Assembly (NCBI RefSeq): GCF_007197775.1
Contig: NZ_CP041638.1
Location: 2,604,001 to 2,668,000 of the forward strand
DNA from: Thalassotalea sp. PS06
GTDB lineage: Bacteria > Pseudomonadota > Gammaproteobacteria > Enterobacterales > Alteromonadaceae
DNA length: 64,000 nt
Reading direction: 5' to 3'
Each line of letters starts with the position of its first letter. Positions within the stretch are counted from its first letter, which is position 1. Positions 8,662-14,879 of the stretch are shown piece after piece. The translations under genes and the position numbers were made by a program. The notes under the pieces are model-generated. The model had not been told where the DNA came from, ran no database searches, and worked only from the letters and a program-made list of their open reading frames with translations.

Positions 8662-9504
8662 ATGATAAAAACAATACTCCGAGACCCATTATCCCATTTC
8701 ATTGCTATCGCCATTGCTTTGTTTGTCATTTTTGAGGCGTTGAATCCGCAGGCTCCTGAAGATGTAAATACTATCGTCGTCAGCGAAGGTCGGGTTGAAC
8801 AACTACATCAACGTTTTGTAAAAGTCTGGCAGCGCACACCGACCCAGGAAGAAATGGACAACCTGATAAGCAATTATGTGATGGATGAGATCTACGCCCG
8901 GGAAGCAAGAAGTTTGGGGTTGGACAGTAATGATGGAGTTATCCGCAAAAGGCTGAGGCAAAAAATGGAGTTCATGATCCAGGATATCGCTGGAGCATCG
9001 CCGCCCTCAGACGAAGAGCTTAAGCGCTTTTTTGTCGAGCACCAGAAAAAGTATCAACAGCAGGGTGCATTCAGTTTTTCTCAGGTATTTATGAGTCATG
9101 ACGTACCACAAAAGAACATCAGTATTTGGGTGGAGCAACAGCAAAACCGAATCAATAAAGGACTTGAACCGGAAGGCTCCTCATCGTTGTTGCCCAAAGT
9201 TTTACAGAAGCAAAGGAAAAGCCATATAGCCAGACAATTTGGCAATGATTTTGCCCAAGCGTTATCGGTGCAACCGTTTAAGCAGTGGACCGGTCCCATT
9301 CGTTCTGGATATGGCTTGCATTTCGTATATATCAATGACGTAGAATCAGGTAACCTACCCGACTTTGCCGTCGTGAAAGATAAAGTGCTGGCCGACTGGC
9401 GATACCAGAAAAACCTCGAGCAGCAACAAGCTTTTGAGGAAGAATTACTAAGTCGCTATGACATTAAGGTAAGCAGACCAACCTTAGTTGCCGGAGACTA
9501 TTGA
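8662..9504 (+). CDS. Membrane-anchored peptidyl-prolyl cis-trans isomerase (parvulin/PpiC type)
   Basis: About 280 residues from ATG 8662 (a TTG at 8653 is the only earlier start). One N-terminal membrane anchor (about 8-26) is followed by a SurA/PpiD-like helical segment and a PpiC-type rotamase region: KKYQQQGAFSFSQVF, then GPIRSGYGLHFVYI near the C-terminus, where parvulins have GPv.S.yG.Hi. Predicted to act in the periplasm on folding of an exported partner. Its stop codon overlaps the next start by one base (TGATG), so translation with the HupE-like gene is probably coupled. The DUF3604 protein or the HupE-like protein is a plausible client; that is inference. Confidence 0.82.
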   Translation: MIKTILRDPLSHFIAIAIALFVIFEALNPQAPEDVNTIVVSEGRVEQLHQRFVKVWQRTPTQEEMDNLISNYVMDEIYAREARSLGLDSNDGVIRKRLRQKMEFMIQDIAGASPPSDEELKRFFVEHQKKYQQQGAFSFSQVFMSHDVPQKNISIWVEQQQNRINKGLEPEGSSSLLPKVLQKQRKSHIARQFGNDFAQALSVQPFKQWTGPIRSGYGLHFVYINDVESGNLPDFAVVKDKVLADWRYQKNLEQQQAFEEELLSRYDIKVSRPTLVAGDY

Positions 9505-10478
9505 TGCGGCTATTCATCTTCACATTATTGATTACTATCTATGCACAAGTCGCCAGCGCCGATGACATGCGCCCTGCATCGTTAACGATTCAACAACTAA
9601 ATAATAGTACCTTCGAAGCGGTATTTAAGGTTCCGGCAAGGGATGGCGCCAGGTTGAAGCTTGATGTGCAACTCGATGAAAATAGCCGTCAACTTGGTTT
9701 AGTCAGCGGTCAGTTTATACGTCAGGCATACATTACCAGCTGGAAATTTGAACGTCCTGGCTTGTCTGGTTTGGAAATAACCATTTTAGGGCTCAGGGAC
9801 AATTCTGCCGACGTGCTGCTTCGCATTATTGACGCTCAAGGGCGAGTTATTACTGACGTATTAAATGCTGACCTACAAAGCTATAAGCTGAGCGATGAAC
9901 AAAAAACACAGAATACCTTCGTGACCTACATGGTTCTGGGTATTGAGCACATTTTAATTGGTTTAGATCATTTGTTATTTGTCGCCTGCTTAATTTACAT
10001 TTCCCGCACAGGTAAAAAGTTGTTGCTTACCATTACTGGTTTCACAATTGCTCACTCCATCACCCTTATTCTCGCCAGTACTGGCACTGTTTATGTTCCT
10101 ATCGCCCCGGTTGAAGCTGTTATTGCGTTGAGTATCGTATTGCTCGCCTGGGAAATTTTGAAAAACAAACAAAATAGCATAACCCTGAAGTATCCAGTGG
10201 CCGTTTCTTCGAGTTTTGGCCTGCTACACGGTTTTGGCTTTGCGTCGGTGTTAAGCGATATCGGGTTACCCGAGGACGAAGCCTGGCAGGCGTTGCTGAG
10301 CTTTAATGTTGGCGTAGAAATTGGCCAGTTATTGTTTGTGGGAGCATTATTTGCAGGTTTCCTTCTGTTAAGGCTTATGATGAAAACCTTAACCTTAGAT
10401 AAGCTGCGGTTTGTCGTAGGCTACTTTTGCGGATCTCTGGCGATGTTTTGGGTGATTCAGCGGTTGGCGGCATTCTGA
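9504..10478 (+). CDS. HupE/UreJ-2 family integral membrane protein
   Basis: 324 residues from ATG 9504 (a TTG at 9501 is possible, but ATG overlaps the upstream stop as TGATG). Signal peptide (1-20), a periplasmic domain of about 110 residues, then six or more membrane helices. The conserved HupE/UreJ blocks are GIEHILIGLDHLLFV, GFTIAHSITL, VEAVIALSI, LLHGFGFA and FNVGVEIGQLLF. The intramembrane His/Asp residues suggest a metal (nickel or other divalent) or small-solute transporter. Hydrogenase and urease genes are absent nearby, so the family name should not be read as a role in either. Last gene of the DUF3604-PpiC-HupE set. Confidence 0.85.
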   Translation: MRLFIFTLLITIYAQVASADDMRPASLTIQQLNNSTFEAVFKVPARDGARLKLDVQLDENSRQLGLVSGQFIRQAYITSWKFERPGLSGLEITILGLRDNSADVLLRIIDAQGRVITDVLNADLQSYKLSDEQKTQNTFVTYMVLGIEHILIGLDHLLFVACLIYISRTGKKLLLTITGFTIAHSITLILASTGTVYVPIAPVEAVIALSIVLLAWEILKNKQNSITLKYPVAVSSSFGLLHGFGFASVLSDIGLPEDEAWQALLSFNVGVEIGQLLFVGALFAGFLLLRLMMKTLTLDKLRFVVGYFCGSLAMFWVIQRLAAF

Positions 10479-10494
10479 CGCGAAGCTCTGGAAC

Positions 10495-10865
10495 ATAAAA
10501 TCAGAGATTTTATTTCGGGTACGCCAATAAAAGATATTGGCTTCGAGAACGCAACCTAAATCGTTGCTCCGGGTACGTGAATCAAGATTCACTCCGAGTT
10601 ATGGTCCGTCTAGAACCCGTAATAATCTCCAATTTTAAGCACGCGGAACATGGTTCCGCTCCGAGTACGGGTAAAAAACACCCTTCGAGCACGTGAAATT
10701 GAAAATTTCACTCCGGGTACGTAACTCAACGAGTTACTCCGAGTGAAAGTGCTCGTTACCCGGAGCGGCGCTTTTTTGCCGCGTACCCGGAACAATCTTC
10801 GATTGTGTACCCGAAGAGACGTTTTCTGTCTCGTACCCGGAACAATCTTCGATTGTGTACTTTTC
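10495..10865. repeat. Linker-hairpin array, 'family B' (TTCGGGTACG), two halves in opposite orientation
   Basis: Constant words TTCGGGTACG/TCCGGGTACG alternate with short hairpins of differing sequence: ATAAAATC/GATTTTAT, CCAATA/TATTGG, TGAATC/GATTCA, GCGGAAC/GTTCCGC, GTGAAATT/AATTTCAC, GTAACTC/GAGTTAC. From about 10755 the linker appears as its reverse complement (GTACCCGGA) between GCGGC/GCCGC, ACAATC/GATTGT (twice) and GAGAC/GTCTC. The array fills the gap between the convergent HupE and AgmX genes. A second family B array lies at 52871-52993. Confidence 0.88.
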
Positions 10866-10873
10866 ATTGGCAT

Positions 10874-10902
10874 AAAAAAACCGGCGATTAAGCCGGTTTT
10901 TT
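10874..10902 (-). terminator. Intrinsic terminator (bidirectional) after the AgmX gene
   Basis: AAAAAACCGGC / GCCGGTTTTTT with a 6-nt loop. On the minus strand it reads as a GC stem followed by a run of T, 17 bp past the stop of the AgmX-domain gene. The symmetric A/T tracts allow it to work in both directions. Confidence 0.85.
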
Positions 10903-10918
10903 AATGTAATCATCCGCT

Positions 10919-11890
10919 CTAGAACGGTAAGAAGTTAAACGTGTACGATAGTTTCGTTTCGTTTACGTCTTCCGGGCCAAAGTTTATCAACTTGATACGT
11001 GCAAGCAGCTTGCGTTTGAACTCATCAAGATCAATTTCACTCGAAGCAATATCTGCCAGAGTTACTGTACCGTCAGGTTGAATGATCAAGTTAACCGTAA
11101 CTTTACCTTGTAAACCGGGTTCAGAGCGTAATGCACGGCGATAAATCGCATATAACGCACCTTTGTTCTTGTCGAACGTACGGCGAATTGATTCCGTGGT
11201 ACGCGCACCAGATAACATCTCTGATTCACTCTGTGCTGCTACAGCGGCATTACCACCCGTAGGCATCACTTTCGCAGTAAATTCAGTGCTGCTTCGGCCG
11301 GCAAGTTGCGCACCCTCACCTACGTCTGTAGATAGCGTTGCGTTACTTACACCACCGGATGTGCCTTTGGTTTTACCTGCCAGAATCACGCGCTGTGTCT
11401 GCTCTGCGTTACCACCTTCGTTAGTTAGGTTTTCGCTTTGCAGATTACCCATGTCTAACTGATCACGCATTTCGCTTAACTCATCAGACAGAGCTAAAAG
11501 ACCAGAATTCTTTGCTTTCTCCTGAGCTTTTTTAACCTTATCGTCCTTCACCACTTCTGGCTTAGGTTCAGGTTTTGGCTCTGGTTCCGGCTCTGGTTTT
11601 GGCTCTTCAGGCTCTGGTTCAGGCTCCGGCTCTGGTTCAGCCTCCGCCTGCAATTCTGGAACTGGCTCTATCTTAGGAGGAACAACTTCTACCTTTCGCT
11701 CCATGATCCGTACCAACTGCGGAGGAATCTTTTCCTTTTCTTCCCGGGTCTGCTCCGGCAGGGTGATCAACGATACGATCAACGTAAAGATCAGAGTCAG
11801 GGCGAGCATAACTCCGGTAATACGGTTAAAGGTTTTGTTGTCTTCCCCTAGTCGCCAGTGGATCAGCACAGGATTTTTTTGACTGCTCAC
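10919..11890 (-). CDS. AgmX/PglI C-terminal domain protein (TonB-like energy transducer)
   Basis: 323 residues starting at a GTG overlapping the previous stop (TAGTG). Short cytoplasmic N-terminus, one membrane anchor (about 26-44), then a Pro/Glu/Lys-rich spacer dominated by EP repeats (about 70-115), a helical stretch and a C-terminal AgmX/PglI-type domain (RRTFDKNKGALYAIYRRAL ... GKVTVNLIIQPDGTV). This is the layout of TonB/TolA-like proteins that cross the periplasm and are driven by ExbB/ExbD motors. AgmX is the Myxococcus gliding protein GltJ. It is the last gene of the cluster, after two ExbDs and one ExbB. Confidence 0.88.
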   Translation of the reverse strand: MSSQKNPVLIHWRLGEDNKTFNRITGVMLALTLIFTLIVSLITLPEQTREEKEKIPPQLVRIMERKVEVVPPKIEPVPELQAEAEPEPEPEPEPEEPKPEPEPEPKPEPKPEVVKDDKVKKAQEKAKNSGLLALSDELSEMRDQLDMGNLQSENLTNEGGNAEQTQRVILAGKTKGTSGGVSNATLSTDVGEGAQLAGRSSTEFTAKVMPTGGNAAVAAQSESEMLSGARTTESIRRTFDKNKGALYAIYRRALRSEPGLQGKVTVNLIIQPDGTVTLADIASSEIDLDEFKRKLLARIKLINFGPEDVNETKLSYTFNFLPF

Positions 11891-12441
11891 TACTGTCCTG
11901 CCTCCCCGGTTTCTGCGGCCTGAGCCTCTTCAAGCAACGCATCTGTATTGGCATATACCTGCTCTACTGCCAGAGAAATATTGGTATAGCCCGCAGAAGC
12001 TGAGGTTTGCATTACTTTTTTCAATAACGCATAAGGAACCGTTTTATCCGCCATAATGTTGATGGATAATCCGTTTTCCAGCTCGTCTTCTGTCAGTTGC
12101 TTGCGATTTTTCTGATATTCCAACTCATCATTTAAAGATTCAACAATAACGCCTTCCAGCGCCATCAATTCCTCTACAGTAATAATTTGTCGGCCTTGAA
12201 GAATCACATTATTGGCATTAACCATAATTAACAGATTTTCCTCAGCAGCTTCCTCAGAAACAGACTCAGGCAATTCCAACTGTTTATTGGTTTGCAATAC
12301 TTGCACATCAGATGCATTCACCATCAGGAAGAAAACCAAAATTGTGAATATATCCATCAAAGAAACAAGGCTTAGTTTTGATACTTTCGAGTTTCTCTCG
12401 TGATGACGTTGCATGCGTTTGGCACGTAATGACTGTTTCAT
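11890..12441 (-). CDS. ExbD/TolR-family proton-channel subunit (Asp present)
   Basis: 183 residues. Basic cytoplasmic N-terminus, a single membrane helix (about 28-43) starting SLMDIFTILVFFLM with Asp30 at the conserved proton-carrying position, then a periplasmic domain ending in a VPYALLKKVMQTSASAGY block typical of ExbD/TolR. Expected to assemble with the ExbB homologue into a proton-driven motor. The start overlaps the upstream ExbD stop (TAATG) and the stop overlaps the next GTG (TAGTG), so the three genes are tightly coupled. Confidence 0.9.
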   Translation of the reverse strand: MKQSLRAKRMQRHHERNSKVSKLSLVSLMDIFTILVFFLMVNASDVQVLQTNKQLELPESVSEEAAEENLLIMVNANNVILQGRQIITVEELMALEGVIVESLNDELEYQKNRKQLTEDELENGLSINIMADKTVPYALLKKVMQTSASAGYTNISLAVEQVYANTDALLEEAQAAETGEAGQ

Positions 12442-13001
12442 TATTCATTACCTCCGGCTGCAGCTACACCTTGAGTGACTAACTCAGGATTTTTTAGCAT
12501 TGGCGCATCACCAAGGGAAATATCCGGAAATAACTCGGCATCAACAACAGACGCGACAACAACAGCCTTGTAGGAGCGAGATTTGTCCATAAGGGTTACG
12601 ATGGTCTGATAGTCAATATCTGGCTCTAACAACAGGGATAAATCGCGTTTTTCGATACCTTGTTTTGCCAATAATTGTTTCACTTGCTTGAGCGTCGCCA
12701 CTAAAGTTTCATAATCATACCCTTCCTCATTGGAAGGAATATACTTGAGCAAATAAGACTGCGGGTAATAAACCTCTATGGCATCTTGTCGAACCATAAT
12801 TTCCAGGTTTTTCACCTCTTCGTCATTTTGCTCCGTCTGCTGGGCGGGATCTGCTAAATCCGGCAGCTTAAGATCCAGAACGGTAATATGGGAAAATACC
12901 ATCATCATCAAAAGCACCGGCACCAGAACAATCATCAAATTCATAAATGATGTAATGTCTAGTTCAGCATCCTCGCGCTTAATTCGGGGCTTTCTTAGCA
13001 T
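12441..13001 (-). CDS. ExbD/TolR-family subunit with Asn at the usual Asp position
   Basis: 186 residues. N-terminal DAELDITSFMNLMIVLVPVLLMMM shows the ExbD/TolR membrane helix, but the position normally held by the proton-binding Asp carries Asn21. The periplasmic part (about 40-186) has the ExbD-like fold pattern with a YQTIVTLMDKSRSYKAVVVA block. It is probably a structural partner rather than the proton carrier, with the second ExbD supplying the acidic residue. It starts 14 bp after ExbB and overlaps the next gene (TAATG). Confidence 0.85.
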   Translation of the reverse strand: MLRKPRIKREDAELDITSFMNLMIVLVPVLLMMMVFSHITVLDLKLPDLADPAQQTEQNDEEVKNLEIMVRQDAIEVYYPQSYLLKYIPSNEEGYDYETLVATLKQVKQLLAKQGIEKRDLSLLLEPDIDYQTIVTLMDKSRSYKAVVVASVVDAELFPDISLGDAPMLKNPELVTQGVAAAGGNE

Positions 13002-13015
13002 TAGTAAGGCCCGCC

Positions 13016-13657
13016 TTATTGTGCGTTTTGCTTAGCCGCTTTATCTTTACTGATGATGTTTAGGAATTTGACACCAGCCATTTCCAGGTTATCAACAATC
13101 TCAGTAGTTTTGGTTTGCAATACCGAGTGAAGCAACAACAATGGAATTGCGGAAATCAGACCGAATGCCGTTGTGTTCATCGCAACAGAGATTGACTCTG
13201 ATAGTAACGATGCCTTCTCTGCCGGATCTGCAGAAGCTACTGCAGAGAATGCTGCGATTAGACCGATAATGGTACCAAGTAGACCTAATAGAGTTGCTAT
13301 GTTAGCTAATGTGGCTAAATAAGAAGTGCGTTTCTCTAAACGAGGCACAACTTCCATCACGCCCTCTTCCATCGCGTATTCGATCTCACCGCGATCGGTA
13401 GTGTCTTTCATGCGGTTTACACCGGCAGAGAAAATACTTGTGATAGCTGATTTGTCAGAAATACGGCCAATAGATTCGAAGTCTTTGCGCATTAATAATG
13501 GTTGGATAGATTTAAGCGCCTTGCCATTTAGACGAGATGCTCGGCTTAGATAAATTGCACGCTCCAGTGCAATTGCAAGTCCTATTGCCAGTACCACCGC
13601 AATAGGAAACATGAAGGTACCCCCTTCCTGGAAGAATCGAATAATTGTCTCAAACAT
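13016..13657 (-). CDS. ExbB/TolQ/MotA-family proton channel protein
   Basis: 213 residues with three membrane helices (about 14-34, 113-138, 155-177). It carries the conserved ExbB/TolQ signatures: LERAIYL after the first helix, TLLGLLGTIIGLI at 122-134, and the AMNTTAFGLISAIP block of the third helix with polar residues lining the channel. GAGG precedes the ATG. Together with the two ExbD-like proteins it forms the energising module of the cluster. It is the first gene after an internal hairpin at 13735-13757, so it may also have its own promoter. Confidence 0.92.
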   Translation of the reverse strand: MFETIIRFFQEGGTFMFPIAVVLAIGLAIALERAIYLSRASRLNGKALKSIQPLLMRKDFESIGRISDKSAITSIFSAGVNRMKDTTDRGEIEYAMEEGVMEVVPRLEKRTSYLATLANIATLLGLLGTIIGLIAAFSAVASADPAEKASLLSESISVAMNTTAFGLISAIPLLLLHSVLQTKTTEIVDNLEMAGVKFLNIISKDKAAKQNAQ

Positions 13658-13734
13658 AGGTCCTCACCTTTTTGTTCTGTTATCTGAAAATACACCATAA
13701 CGCACTGACAAATACGTTAATTTTTTGATTTATT

Positions 13735-13757
13735 AAAAAAGCGGACTAACGACCGCT
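13735..13757 (-). terminator. Internal terminator/attenuator between the TPR part and the motor part of the cluster
   Basis: On the minus strand: AGCGG / CCGCT stem, 7-8 nt loop, followed by TTTTTT. It sits in the 114-bp gap between the small exported protein and ExbB, so transcription from the TPR genes into the motor genes may be reduced here. Confidence 0.6.
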
Positions 13758-13771
13758 AAAGTCCATTTTTA

Positions 13772-14149
13772 TTATTGTTGGCTCTGCTTAAAGTACACGA
13801 TTTCCCGATTCAGAGTCTCGGCATCTAACGGACGAAACACCTGCTCGATTTGGCTGGTGATTTCGGTAGAAAGCGTGCCGGCTTGCTCCGGGTTTTGCCA
13901 TGGTACAATAGACAAAACTTTAGGTTGCTCCTTGTTTCCAACAATTGTCGTTTCCAAGGTAATAAAGCCACTACTAGTGGGGGTGGTAGTAACCGAAGTA
14001 TTTGATGATGTTGTAGGTGTTTGCTCTACCACATCATCGGTTGATTCGTTCGCTTCAGCCTCTTCCTGCGCATAACTGCCAGTACTGACAAGGGCTGTAA
14101 CAATTAATAAAGCAATTGGCCTTATGTTTGTAGTTATCAACTTAGCCAT
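13772..14149 (-). CDS. Small exported protein of the ExbB/TPR cluster
   Basis: 125 residues from ATG 14149, which overlaps the upstream TPR-lipoprotein stop by 8 bp (ATGGCTAA). Longer in-frame starts lie inside the neighbour and lack a signal peptide. Signal peptide (about 8-28, ending SYAQ), a Glu/Thr/Ser-rich low-complexity linker (30-60), then a short conserved-looking C-terminal part (FITLETTIVGNKEQP ... FRPLDAETLNREIVYF). No named family recognised. Its place in the gene order suggests a periplasmic accessory of the machine. Confidence 0.75.
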   Translation of the reverse strand: MAKLITTNIRPIALLIVTALVSTGSYAQEEAEANESTDDVVEQTPTTSSNTSVTTTPTSSGFITLETTIVGNKEQPKVLSIVPWQNPEQAGTLSTEITSQIEQVFRPLDAETLNREIVYFKQSQQ

Positions 14150-14879
14150 TATTGTTTCCCTTCTGCAAGGCTGATAATTGCGCAGAACTATCAGCAATCC
14201 AACCATTCACTTTGCGGTTCTTGCTATCGGTAAGAACCTGATAGGTTTGATAATGCTGAATTGCACCAGCTTTATCTCCAAGATAAATATCCAGAAGAAT
14301 ACCTAAGTTGTGGTGCGCAGGAGCAAAAGCAGGCCAACTGTCTATAGCTGCCAGGTAATGGGCTTTAGCTGCCTCAAATTGGCCGAGTTTTCTTAGTACT
14401 GTGCCCAGTCTGTTATGGGCGAAATAATTGAACTCATTAGCACTAATGGCTTGTCGATAATATACCTGTGCAAGTTTCAGGTTGTTATCTTTAAGCGCAA
14501 TATCACCTAACTTCAGTTTAATTCCTGAAAGGTTTGGGTGATTGATGGAGATTTTTTCCAAGGCTTTTCTGCCATCAGTAATTTCACCACCATCCACTTT
14601 AGCCATCGCCGCTTTGATCTCCTGAGACAATGGCGGTTGCACCTGTACCGCGCTTTGCTTGTACTTGTTAGGGAGTGCAATCAAACGCAGGTATTCTTCA
14701 CTTTTACCGTCGTTTAACTTCGCCTGGCGAGCTTCTTCTTCAAGTCGTTGTTGCTCGGCAAGAAGAGCAGCTTCCTCTTCAGGGCTCATCGCACAACCAA
14801 CCATAACAAAAGGTAGGGAGCATAAGAGTAGCCAGTGACGAATGGAATAGCTACGATTTTGGGATTTAGTAAAATTCAT
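14142..14879 (-). CDS. TPR lipoprotein (about 245 aa) of the ExbB cluster
   Basis: Start at ATG 14879, inside the last codons of the preceding large TPR gene (14-bp overlap). Signal sequence with lipobox FVMVGC, followed by a charged coiled-coil-like stretch (EEEAALLAEQQRLEEEARQ) and two to three TPR motifs (LKLAQVYYRQAISANEFNY, GQFEAAKAHYLAAID..P). Predicted lipoprotein facing the periplasm, acting as an adaptor. It resembles in size and layout the GltE-type TPR lipoprotein of the Myxococcus machinery, though that match is inferred from context. Confidence 0.82.
   Translation of the reverse strand: MNFTKSQNRSYSIRHWLLLCSLPFVMVGCAMSPEEEAALLAEQQRLEEEARQAKLNDGKSEEYLRLIALPNKYKQSAVQVQPPLSQEIKAAMAKVDGGEITDGRKALEKISINHPNLSGIKLKLGDIALKDNNLKLAQVYYRQAISANEFNYFAHNRLGTVLRKLGQFEAAKAHYLAAIDSWPAFAPAHHNLGILLDIYLGDKAGAIQHYQTYQVLTDSKNRKVNGWIADSSAQLSALQKGNNNG

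Noticed and set aside
9504..10478. Hydrogenase or urease accessory role for the HupE/UreJ-like gene
   Set aside because: No hydrogenase, urease or nickel-enzyme genes are nearby; the name reflects fold family only.
10610..10873. 87-codon minus-strand ORF
   Set aside because: Lies wholly within the family B hairpin array; Arg/Val/Phe-rich low-complexity product.
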